From positions 1-64,000 of the forward strand of contig NZ_RZNY01000027.1 in NCBI RefSeq assembly GCF_003994475.1: DNA of 64,000 nucleotides. Direction: 5' to 3'. Each line of letters begins with the position of its first letter. Within the stretch, counting starts at the first letter, position 1. The stretch is from Paenibacillus anaericanus. Lineage in GTDB: Bacteria > Bacillota > Bacilli > Paenibacillales > Paenibacillaceae. Positions 11,665 to 19,538 of this stretch are shown piece after piece. A program made the position numbers and the translations under genes. Below the pieces are notes generated by a model, which had not been told where the DNA came from, ran no database searches, and saw only the letters and a list, made by a program, of their open reading frames with translations.

Positions 11665-12432
11665 CTAATGCGCTTCTTCTTCGTGAATTGCATACTGTGA
11701 AATATAAACCATAGTCAGGATCGTAAAGATATACGCCTGAAGACCGCCTACAAAGATACTGAAAGCTTGCCAAATACCCATAAACGGAATTCCAATGAAG
11801 CCTAGCTTGAGAATTACCGAGATTAAGACCTCACCTGCAAATATATTCGCATATAGACGTAGTGCCAATGCGATTGGCTTAGACAAATTCTCAATAATAT
11901 TCAGAGGTAAGAAGACTGCAAATGGCTCAACAAAGTGCTTGAGATAGTGCTTCCTATTGTTCTTGAGTCCTAAGTAATTCATCAGGACAAACACGACCAA
12001 GGCGAGTCCCGCAGTTACAGAAACATCCGCAGTTGGTGACTTCCACCATAAGATCTCAGCATGCTCTCCCCCCGCTAGTCCCCGAGTGGCTTCAATCACT
12101 TGTCCAAAGATTGTCTCCTGTTGATGCGCCTCAGTAATAACTCCCAACGGCAATCCCAGAAGGTTGGATACGAATATGAACAAAATCAAGGTCAATCCGA
12201 GAGAAATGAACGGTTTGCCTTTCTTCGAGCTCATAGAACTTCCAACGATACCTTGAACGAATTCAACAACCCATTCCATAAAGTTTTGCATTTTGGAAGG
12301 ATTCTCGACCGACAAGTTGGCCACAGCTAAACGACAAACAACAAATACGATGAGCATACTTACTAAAAGCATCAAAATAGCGGATAAATCCAAGTGAAAT
12401 CCACCAAGTATGATAACCGGTGATTCATGCAT
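11665..12432 (-). CDS. atpB: ATP synthase Fo subunit a
   Basis: The stator membrane subunit that forms the proton half-channels. About 255 residues, with five or six membrane segments and the essential Arg in the helix SKPIALALRLYANIFAGEVL. I use the ATG at 12432 (HESPVIILGG) because GAGGTG lies 11 bases upstream; the open frame continues 19 codons further up but would overlap the end of atpI. Confidence 0.96.
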   Translation of the reverse strand: MHESPVIILGGFHLDLSAILMLLVSMLIVFVVCRLAVANLSVENPSKMQNFMEWVVEFVQGIVGSSMSSKKGKPFISLGLTLILFIFVSNLLGLPLGVITEAHQQETIFGQVIEATRGLAGGEHAEILWWKSPTADVSVTAGLALVVFVLMNYLGLKNNRKHYLKHFVEPFAVFLPLNIIENLSKPIALALRLYANIFAGEVLISVILKLGFIGIPFMGIWQAFSIFVGGLQAYIFTILTMVYISQYAIHEEEAH

Positions 12433-12466
12433 GTGTATGTATTCACCTCTTTTCCAAGTAAGATGT

Positions 12467-12844
12467 TCAAGATTTGTCTCGGAGTCCAATCACGATTCCA
12501 ACCGGAATGGTCAATAATTGTGAAATGAACAATCCGATTATAACTCCCATAACAGACACATGCTCTAGCTTCATTGCAATCATAACTACAATTAAGACTA
12601 GGCACATTCTGGTAAGAAATCCGAAATTGAATCTTTTGTTATCCTTACCGAGCAAAAACGCAAATAATCCGCGTACCTTAATGGATAAGAATCGGGTATA
12701 AAACATTCCGAAAGCAGATCCAAAAATTAAGCCTATAATAATAGGCCTATGATCCGGAAGAAAAGCCCATCCGAGAAACAAAATGGACAACCATATCATC
12801 ATTATCCGGGATACGGCTCTAACAATGGAGCTCAAATCATCCAT
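12467..12844 (-). CDS. atpI: AtpI, ATP synthase assembly/accessory protein
   Basis: A 125-residue membrane protein with four predicted hydrophobic segments, the first gene of the operon. The AtpI family assists c-ring assembly or magnesium supply; its exact role is debated. Weakly conserved in sequence, so the call rests mainly on its position directly before atpB, its length and its topology. Confidence 0.85.
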   Translation of the reverse strand: MDDLSSIVRAVSRIMMIWLSILFLGWAFLPDHRPIIIGLIFGSAFGMFYTRFLSIKVRGLFAFLLGKDNKRFNFGFLTRMCLVLIVVMIAMKLEHVSVMGVIIGLFISQLLTIPVGIVIGLRDKS

Positions 12845-12938
12845 CTTGCTCCCCCATAAATTTGTAGATTACGCAATTTTTTCGGCACAAAAAAAACAAC
12901 ATAATATACCTATTTTCTGTGTAAAGTAATACCAACTC

Positions 12939-12968
12939 ATTTTACAGAATGTGACGACTTTTTGTCAA
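12939..12968 (-). promoter_or_regulatory. Sigma-A promoter of the ATP synthase operon
   Basis: TTGACA, 18 bases, TAAAAT on the minus strand, about 95 bases before the atpI start. A partial cre-like sequence (TGAAAGCGTT) lies just upstream of the -35 box, too incomplete to call a CcpA site. Confidence 0.65.
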
Positions 12969-13071
12969 TGAAAGCGTTAAAGCAAAAAAACTTGAATTTT
13001 ATAACAAATATCACAGAAAAATTAAAGAAACCGTACAGTACAACTGTATGCTATCTAGTTAAAAAACACAA

Positions 13072-14238
13072 TTATTCTTGCGTTCCATTTGTGAACTTTC
13101 TGTGAAAATTCTCAGGACGTTCGCTTACCAATCCGAAATGGTGAAGAATAGCATTGACAATTCTTTGCGATGCCTTTCCATCTCCGTACGGGTTAGCGGC
13201 CCGGCTCATAGATTCATAAGTCCCTCTGTCACTAAGCAACACCTTAGTCCGCTCATACACCATCTCCTCATCCGTGCCTACAAGTTCCAACGTACCTGCC
13301 TCTATACCTTCAGGACGCTCTGTCGTATCGCGTAGCACAAGTACAGGAACGCCAAAAGATGGCGCTTCTTCCTGCATACCGCCAGAGTCCGTAAGTATAA
13401 GATAGGTGTGAGCGTAAATATTATGAAACTCCACCACATCAAGAGGCTCGATAAGTTTGATACGGGGATGATTCCCCAAAGTTTCATAGGCGGGCTGTCT
13501 CACCGCAGGACTAGGATGAACCGGATAAACAATCGCTATATCTTCAAATTCATCAGCGATTCGCTTGATTGCACGGAAGATATTCAAGTGCGGTTCTCCT
13601 TGCGATTCACGGCGGTGAGCCGTCATGAGAATAAGCCGCTTTCCGGCGGCCCAATCCAGCACGGAATCACTATAACTCGGCTGTACTGTATATTGAAACA
13701 CATCAGTAACCGTGTTGCCTGTGACATATATACTTGACTCAGCCTTATTCTCTTTCCTTAAATTACCAGCAGAAACCTCCGTTGGAGCAAAATGTAAATC
13801 TGCAAGGACACCTGTCAATTGCCGATTCATCTCCTCAGGAAATGGTGACATTTTGTTCCAGGTCCTAAGTCCTGCTTCTACATGCCCAATTTTGATCCCT
13901 TGCAAAAATGCAGCATAACTTGCTAGGAAAGTTGTCAGAGTATCCCCATGGACTAATACAATATCAGGTCTCGCTTCACGTAGAACGTTCTCCAAGCCCT
14001 GCAGTACACGTATCGTAATTTCATTTAAACTCTGGTTAGGTTTCATTACATCTAGATCGTAATCTGGAACTATTTTAAACACATCAAGAACCTGATCCAG
14101 CATTTCACGATGTTGCGCCGTAACGCAAACAACGGATTCAATGTGCTCTGGATGCTTCTCCAGTTCAAGAATCAGCGGAGCCATCTTAATGGCTTCAGGC
14201 CTAACGCCGAAGATCGTCATTACCTTAATTTTTGACAT
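13072..14238 (-). CDS. mnaA: UDP-N-acetylglucosamine 2-epimerase (non-hydrolysing)
   Basis: Interconverts UDP-GlcNAc and UDP-ManNAc, supplying ManNAc for wall teichoic acid or other wall glycopolymers. 388 residues, within family range. Visible signatures: FGVRPEAIKMAPLI at the N-terminus, VHGDTLTTF, HVEAGLRTW, PEEMNRQLTG, and the C-terminal LTDSGGMQEEAPSFGVPVLVLRDTTERPEG-type nucleotide-binding segment. AGGAAGG precedes the ATG. It starts 15 bases after upp ends, so the two are probably one transcript. Equivalent to WecB/MnaA. Confidence 0.95.
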   Translation of the reverse strand: MSKIKVMTIFGVRPEAIKMAPLILELEKHPEHIESVVCVTAQHREMLDQVLDVFKIVPDYDLDVMKPNQSLNEITIRVLQGLENVLREARPDIVLVHGDTLTTFLASYAAFLQGIKIGHVEAGLRTWNKMSPFPEEMNRQLTGVLADLHFAPTEVSAGNLRKENKAESSIYVTGNTVTDVFQYTVQPSYSDSVLDWAAGKRLILMTAHRRESQGEPHLNIFRAIKRIADEFEDIAIVYPVHPSPAVRQPAYETLGNHPRIKLIEPLDVVEFHNIYAHTYLILTDSGGMQEEAPSFGVPVLVLRDTTERPEGIEAGTLELVGTDEEMVYERTKVLLSDRGTYESMSRAANPYGDGKASQRIVNAILHHFGLVSERPENFHRKFTNGTQE

Positions 14239-14253
14239 GGTATAGTCCTTCCT

Positions 14254-14883
14254 TTATTTCGTTCCGTATAGTCTGTCACCAGCATCACCAAGACCAGGAA
14301 TAATATACCCGTGTTCGTCTAAACGTTCGTCCATTGCAGCAACGTAAATATCTACATCCGGATGAACTGCGTGCACGGCTTTTACACCCTCTGGAGCTGC
14401 AATAAGATTCATCATTTTAATTTGTGTACAGCCACGTTTCTTGAGTGCGTCAATCGCCGCGATTGCAGAACCACCTGTTGCCAGCATCGGATCAATTACA
14501 ATGAGTTCTCGCTCTTGAACGTCAGTCGGTAGTTTAATGTAATATTCGACTGGCTGCAGGGTCTGTGGATCGCGGAACAAACCAACATGTCCAACCTTTG
14601 CTGCTGGAAGCAACTTCAAGACGCCATCCAGCATCCCAAGTCCTGCACGGAGAATCGGAATGAGACCTAACATCCGTCCAGATATAACTTTTGCCTGCGC
14701 CTCAGCAACTGGTGTCTGTACCGTAATCGATTCAAGAGGGATATCTCTTGTAATCTCATAAGCCATTAGCGTGGCGACTTCATCCACCAATTCACGAAAA
14801 TCCTTCGTGTTGGTTCGCATATCGCGAATGAAAGTCAGTTTGTGTTGAATTAAGGGGTGATCGCATACCACCAATTTTTCCAT
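14254..14883 (-). CDS. upp: Uracil phosphoribosyltransferase
   Basis: Salvages uracil to UMP with PRPP. 209 residues, the normal length. The PRPP-binding motif is [16 protein letters not shown] (about 127-142), and the C-terminal uracil-binding segment is [22 protein letters not shown] precedes the ATG. In B. subtilis upp follows glyA directly; here about 11 kb of accessory genes separates them, so upp needs its own promoter (see 14947-14975). Confidence 0.98.
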   Translation of the reverse strand: MEKLVVCDHPLIQHKLTFIRDMRTNTKDFRELVDEVATLMAYEITRDIPLESITVQTPVAEAQAKVISGRMLGLIPILRAGLGMLDGVLKLLPAAKVGHVGLFRDPQTLQPVEYYIKLPTDVQERELIVIDPMLATGGSAIAAIDALKKRGCTQIKMMNLIAAPEGVKAVHAVHPDVDIYVAAMDERLDEHGYIIPGLGDAGDRLYGTK

Positions 14884-14946
14884 AGTTTGTCCCTCCGGTA
14901 ATTATACTAAGTCTTCTTTTCGTCTAATGATGTCCAAATCCTATTT

Positions 14947-14975
14947 ATTATATCACTGTCGTTTTATGATTGCTA
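14947..14975 (-). promoter_or_regulatory. Probable sigma-A promoter of upp
   Basis: TAGCAA, 17 bases, TATAAT on the minus strand, about 64 bases before the upp start. It lies between the accessory island and upp. Confidence 0.5.
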
Positions 14976-15135
14976 CGAACTGTCACATCATATAGACTTC
15001 TGCTTTCGTGGATCTAACGACAAATTGTGCATCTAGTATTAAGAGTATTAATTTACCGTCATACCCAGTAGAAATACCCAGAATATTCATTACTCCCCAG
15101 AAAATCGTTTATCCAATACTTACTGCCCACGCCCT

Positions 15136-15231
15136 TCAAACTATGGTGGTTTCTTTAGTAGATGAACAAGCTGTAATAAAGACAGACATAAGCAGGATTA
15201 CTGCTAACCATTTTGTTAATCGCTTACACAT
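15136..15231 (-). pseudogene. Truncated remnant of a fourth solute-binding lipoprotein gene
   Basis: A 31-codon frame matching the 5' ends of the genes at 16728-18029 and 18210-19505, including the upstream GGGG-CTATTCA ribosome region. It encodes a full lipoprotein signal peptide (MCKRLTKWLAVILLMSVFITAC) and then only SSTKETTIV before a stop. Similarity ends abruptly after the SSTKE codons. The second residue is Cys instead of Ser. It is the leftover of a deleted tandem copy; it could still make a tiny lipopeptide, but nothing shows that it does. Confidence 0.8.
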
Positions 15232-15303
15232 TGAATAGCACCCCCTATTAATTCGGAACGATCTCAAACAATAAACCGCGGAGGACTCCGTTATGATGGC
15301 CGC

Positions 15304-16596
15304 CTACTTCTTGTCCAATAATTGCTGTCCACGCTCCTGCATCGAGGCCATCGCCTCGTCAAGAGATTTAGCATCAACCATCACAGCTTTACCTTCGGAA
15401 TTGATAATTCCTCTTATATTCCCGTAAAATCCCTTTGGAAGTAGTTCGTAATCGACAAAAACACTACTCACATCAGGTTTCAAATAATAAAAAGCTTCCA
15501 TCCGTTTTCCCTCTGGGTTATACGTGTATTCCGTTCGAGTTGGGACATAAAATCCAGGTGTCTTTGATTTTGCCTTGGCGAATTCATCGCTGTGGACAAA
15601 CTTGATAAACTCCCATGCAGCCTGTTTCTGTTCCGATTCGGCGTTGATCGACATACAACCACCAATGGTGAAATATTGTGATGTATCACGACTGGACTCA
15701 TTTACAGGTGCTGTGGCCAACTCCCAATTCAAATGGAACTTGTCCCCTTTCTCTTCTTTGGCCCAGTTTATCTTATTATTGATGTAATAGTAGTAATCCA
15801 CTGTCATAGCGCTGGTTCCAGTAATAAAGGGATCATATACCTCAAATGTATCAATGTCTGGTAACACGACTGCCTTCGATTCATACGCATCCATGATCAC
15901 ATTAAATAATTCCTTATAGGATTCCGTGTTAAGCGTTACCTTCATATCTTTGACGTTGACTTCGTTTAGATGCTGACTCAAAGACATATTTTCAGCAAGA
16001 ACAGAAAAGTTTTGCATATATAGGCCACTCACCCCATCCTCTGCCGGGAAACGTTTAGCAAGTTGAATAAGTTCTTTCCATGTCATTTGATCCTGCGGAT
16101 AAGGAATGCTGTACTTGTCGAACAAATCCTTATTGTAATAGATAGCTTTACTTTGAAACTCTGATATCAATCCGTATAATTTACCTTTTCCTAATTGTTT
16201 AAGATAATCTACAATTCCTGGGTGAATTCCATCCAGGTTAAATTTATCATCAATAATAAGTGTATTGAGGTCATACAAAACGTCTTCCTGAGCCAATTGT
16301 TCATATTCCTTCAGCGAAAGGGTAAAAAGATCCGGTTTCTCTTTCTCAATTACCTCTTTAAAATTAGTAGAAGTATAATTAACCACCTGAAGTTCGATAT
16401 TAGGGTATTTAACTCGGAACATGTCACCATATTCTTTCATAAAATAGTCTTGATCTGCATTAGTCATCACCTTTAGTGTAGCTTTCATCTCTGTATCGCC
16501 TTCATATTGGATCGTTTCTTTGCTGGATGAGCAGGCTGTAGAAAAAATCATTAAAAATATGATCCCAACTATTATTACCCCTGTTCTTTTATTCAA
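15304..16596 (-). CDS. Extracellular solute-binding lipoprotein (family 1), copy 1
   Basis: About 430 residues. N-terminal lipoprotein signal with lipobox FSTAC, then a type-1 extracellular solute-binding fold of the carbohydrate-ABC class (IYYNKDLFDKYSIPYPQDQMTWKELIQLAKRFP; AAWEFIKFVHSDEFAKAKS; YNPEGKRMEAFYY). I start at the TTG at 16596, which has GAGGGAGAAATT before it. Most divergent of the three tandem copies, and the last in transcription order. No permease or ATPase of an importer is adjacent. Its role is unknown: ligand capture for a distant importer, or protection/immunity linked to the peptide operon upstream, are both possible. Confidence 0.85.
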   Translation of the reverse strand: MNKRTGVIIVGIIFLMIFSTACSSSKETIQYEGDTEMKATLKVMTNADQDYFMKEYGDMFRVKYPNIELQVVNYTSTNFKEVIEKEKPDLFTLSLKEYEQLAQEDVLYDLNTLIIDDKFNLDGIHPGIVDYLKQLGKGKLYGLISEFQSKAIYYNKDLFDKYSIPYPQDQMTWKELIQLAKRFPAEDGVSGLYMQNFSVLAENMSLSQHLNEVNVKDMKVTLNTESYKELFNVIMDAYESKAVVLPDIDTFEVYDPFITGTSAMTVDYYYYINNKINWAKEEKGDKFHLNWELATAPVNESSRDTSQYFTIGGCMSINAESEQKQAAWEFIKFVHSDEFAKAKSKTPGFYVPTRTEYTYNPEGKRMEAFYYLKPDVSSVFVDYELLPKGFYGNIRGIINSEGKAVMVDAKSLDEAMASMQERGQQLLDKK

Positions 16597-16644
16597 AATT
16601 TCTCCCTCTCTCAATGCATCTTAATATTTCAACATCATATTCAT

Positions 16645-16704
16645 TGAAAATAACCTCCAGATCCTATCATTGAACATGTTTGTTCTTTGAAAGACTTCTG
16701 GAGG
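16645..16704 (-). terminator. Duplicated hairpin after solute-binding copy 2
   Basis: Arms CCTCCAGA / TCTGGAGG about 35 bases apart enclose an inner GAAC...GTTC stem, followed by TTATTTTC. Nearly identical to the element at 18131-18185. A likely, if imperfect, terminator. Confidence 0.55.
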
Positions 16705-16727
16705 CTTAGGTTTAATACTGTAATCGT

Positions 16728-18029
16728 TTATTTATCATCTGCCATACTATTCTCAACCGATTGTTTATCCAATAGTACTTGACCACGCTCTTCGATAGAC
16801 CCAAGTGCCTCGTCAATTGTTTTTACACCAACCGCAGCAGCCTTTAATTCCGATGCAACTATACCATTAAAAGTATCCCAAACATTTATAGGGATTTTTT
16901 TATAGTCTCTATCACTTACTACAGCCCAATCCATTTTAAGATTCGAATAAAAAACCTCCATTCTTTTGCCCTCCGGATTATATACATAATCAGTTCTAGT
17001 TGGAATATCACCCGTAGTTGTCCGAGAGTGAATTTTAGCAAACTCTTCACCATTTATAAACTTTACAAATTCCCATGCCGCTTGAACATTTTGAGCTTTA
17101 GCGTTAATAGCGAAGATAGTTGGAATAAAGAAGTATGGTGTTGCTTCCCTGTTGGATTCATCTACCGGTGCCGTAACTACATTCCAATTTAAGTTAAAAT
17201 CTTCACCACGCTCTTGCTTAGCCCAATAAATATTGTTATTTAGATAAGAATAGTATTCAAAAGCCATTGCACTTTGCCCCATTATAAAAGGATCATTTTT
17301 CGCGAATCCATCATGTTCAAATATATTTAATGCTTGTGATTCATTAGCATCTAGAATAGTCTCGAATAACTCCTTATAGGAATCCGTATTCACTGTAACT
17401 TTCATATCTTTGGTATTGATTCTCTCAAGACCTTTAGTTTGTTGCATGTTACTCAACAAATCGCTCAGACTACGAGTATACAGACCACCTTCTTCATCCT
17501 CTAGCGGGAATCGTTTAGCTAGTTGAAGGACTTCTTCCCATGTCATACCATCTGTTGGATACGGAATATTGTACTTATCAAACATATCTTTATTATAAAA
17601 AAGAGCTTGATTATTAAAGTAAGGTGGTAAACCGTATAATTTCCCTCTACCGCGTTTTCTAACGAAATCAATAACATCCTGATTCATATTCTCTAACTTA
17701 AATGCTTCATCCGTAATTACATTATTTAAATCATACAGCTTGCCTTCATCCAAATATTCTCCATATTTAGCGAAACTTAGTAGCAATACATCCGGTTCAT
17801 CTTCTAGATTATTAATTAACTTAACATCAATATTTGGATACTTTGCTCGAAATAAATCTCCATAAAAAAAATTAAAGGCCTCATCTCCCCCCGAGTACTT
17901 CACTGTGATCGTAGCCTGCATTTTCGAGTCACCTTCGTATTGAATTGCCTCTTTAGTAGATGAACAAGCTGTAAAAAAGACAGACATAAGCAGGATTACT
18001 GATAACCATTTTGTTAATCGCTTACTCAT
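16728..18029 (-). CDS. Extracellular solute-binding lipoprotein (family 1), copy 2
   Basis: About 433 residues, closely related by eye to copy 3 over its whole length. Signal peptide and lipobox FFTAC (Cys about residue 22), followed by the solute-binding fold (ALFYNKDMFDKYNIPYPTDG, AAWEFVKFINGEEFAKIHS, YNPEGKRMEVFYSNLK). The ATG at 18029 is chosen: AGGGGGG lies 9 bases before it and the signal peptide starts there, although the frame is open for 60 codons upstream through the preceding terminator hairpin. No importer permease nearby. Confidence 0.87.
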   Translation of the reverse strand: MSKRLTKWLSVILLMSVFFTACSSTKEAIQYEGDSKMQATITVKYSGGDEAFNFFYGDLFRAKYPNIDVKLINNLEDEPDVLLLSFAKYGEYLDEGKLYDLNNVITDEAFKLENMNQDVIDFVRKRGRGKLYGLPPYFNNQALFYNKDMFDKYNIPYPTDGMTWEEVLQLAKRFPLEDEEGGLYTRSLSDLLSNMQQTKGLERINTKDMKVTVNTDSYKELFETILDANESQALNIFEHDGFAKNDPFIMGQSAMAFEYYSYLNNNIYWAKQERGEDFNLNWNVVTAPVDESNREATPYFFIPTIFAINAKAQNVQAAWEFVKFINGEEFAKIHSRTTTGDIPTRTDYVYNPEGKRMEVFYSNLKMDWAVVSDRDYKKIPINVWDTFNGIVASELKAAAVGVKTIDEALGSIEERGQVLLDKQSVENSMADDK

Positions 18030-18130
18030 TGAATAGCCCCCCTTTTTAATATCTGAGTTAATGATCCCTACTATAAATAACAATCTGTTTCTAAAAATAT
18101 AGATGTTTAATCTTAATATCGTATTCATTG

Positions 18131-18185
18131 AAAAACCTCCAGACCCGTCATTGAACATGTTTGTTCTTTGAAAGACTTCTGGAGG
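18131..18185 (-). terminator. Hairpin terminator after solute-binding copy 3
   Basis: Arms CCTCCAGA / TCTGGAGG with an inner GAAC...GTTC stem, followed on the minus strand by TTTTTC. Same design as 16645-16704, showing that gene, terminator and ribosome site were duplicated as one unit. Confidence 0.65.
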
Positions 18186-18209
18186 CCCAGCTTTTAATAC
18201 TGTAATCAT

Positions 18210-19505
18210 TTATTTATCTTCTTTCTTACTCTTCTCAGCCAATTGTTTATCCAATTGTTGTTGCCCACGCTCCTCAATAGACACAAGTGCCTCGTCAATG
18301 GATTTGACACCAACTGCAGCAGCCTTTAATTCCGATTCAACTATGCCGTTAAAAACACTTCCAAAATTATTAGGGATATTATCATAGTAACTATGACTCA
18401 TTAAAGTCCTGTTCATTTTAAGATTTGAATAAAAAGATTCCATTCTTTTACCTTCCGGATTATATACATAATCAGTTCTAGTTGGAATATTATTCGTAGT
18501 TGTCCGAGATTTAATTTTTGCAAACTCTTCACCATTAACAAACTTTACAAACTCCCATGCTGCTTGAACATTTTGAGCTTTAGCGTTAACAGCGAATATC
18601 GCTGGATAAAAGAAGTATGGTGTTGCTTCTCTATTGGATTCATCTACCGGTGCAGTAACTACATCCCAATTTAAATTAAAATCTTCACCACGCTCTTGCT
18701 TGACCCAATAAATATTGTTATTTAGATAAGTATAGTATCCAAAAAACATTGCACTTTGCCCCGTTATAAAAGGATCATTCTTATCGAATCCATCTTGTTC
18801 AAATATATTTAACGCTTGTGATTTATTAGCATCTAGAATAGTCTCGAATAACTCCTTAAAGGAATCCGTATTCACTGTAACTTTCATATCTTTCGTATTG
18901 ATTTTCTCAAGACCTTTAGCTTCTAGCATGTCACCTAGAAGATCGCCCAGACTACGAGTATACAGACCACTTACTCCATCCTCTATCGGAAATCGTTTAG
19001 CTAGTTGAAGAACCTCTTCCCATGTCATTCCATCTGTTGGGTACGGAATATTGTACTTATCAAATAAATCTTTATTGTAAAAAAGAGCTCGATTACTAAA
19101 GTAAGGTGGTAAACCGTATAATTTTCCTCTACCGCGTTGTCTAAGGATATCAATAACTCCCTGATTCATACCCTCTAACTTAAATGCTTCATCCGTAATT
19201 ACGTTATTTAAATCATACAGCTTGCCTTCATCCAAATATTCACCATATTCATCGAAACCTAGTAGAAATACATCCGGTTCATCTACATTATTAGTTATTT
19301 TAACATCAATATTTGGATACTTTGCACTAAATAAATTTCCATAAAAAAAGTCGAATGATTCTGTATCCCCATACCCCACTGTGATGGTGGTCTCCATTTG
19401 AGGATCAGCTTCATATTGAAGTGTTTCATTAGTAGATGAACAAGCTGTAAAAAAGACAGACATAAGCATGATTACTGCTAAGCATTTTGTTAATCGCTTA
19501 CTCAT
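18210..19505 (-). CDS. Extracellular solute-binding lipoprotein (family 1), copy 3
   Basis: 431 residues, the first of the tandem set in transcription order. It starts only 33 bases after the ABC exporter gene ends, with no terminator visible between, so it is likely co-transcribed with the cysteine-rich-peptide operon. Lipobox FFTAC (Cys about 22), then the solute-binding fold. GGGGG precedes the ATG. The C-terminal GVKSIDEALVSIEERGQQQLDK is typical of family-1 binding proteins. Without a permease partner, a function other than nutrient import, such as self-protection, is a fair hypothesis but unproven. Confidence 0.87.
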   Translation of the reverse strand: MSKRLTKCLAVIMLMSVFFTACSSTNETLQYEADPQMETTITVGYGDTESFDFFYGNLFSAKYPNIDVKITNNVDEPDVFLLGFDEYGEYLDEGKLYDLNNVITDEAFKLEGMNQGVIDILRQRGRGKLYGLPPYFSNRALFYNKDLFDKYNIPYPTDGMTWEEVLQLAKRFPIEDGVSGLYTRSLGDLLGDMLEAKGLEKINTKDMKVTVNTDSFKELFETILDANKSQALNIFEQDGFDKNDPFITGQSAMFFGYYTYLNNNIYWVKQERGEDFNLNWDVVTAPVDESNREATPYFFYPAIFAVNAKAQNVQAAWEFVKFVNGEEFAKIKSRTTTNNIPTRTDYVYNPEGKRMESFYSNLKMNRTLMSHSYYDNIPNNFGSVFNGIVESELKAAAVGVKSIDEALVSIEERGQQQLDKQLAEKSKKEDK

Positions 19506-19538
19506 TGAATAGCCCCCTATTAATATTGAATTGATTCA

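Noticed and set aside
12963-12980. CcpA site at the ATP synthase promoter
   Set aside because: TGAAAGCGTT matches half of the consensus, but the second half does not fit.
15008-15238. Plus-strand 76-codon frame
   Set aside because: It overlaps the minus-strand solute-binding remnant, whose identity with the neighbouring genes explains the sequence; no ribosome site on the plus strand.
15304-19505. A sugar ABC importer operon
   Set aside because: Three binding proteins are present but no permease genes; the only ABC protein nearby is an exporter with fused domains.
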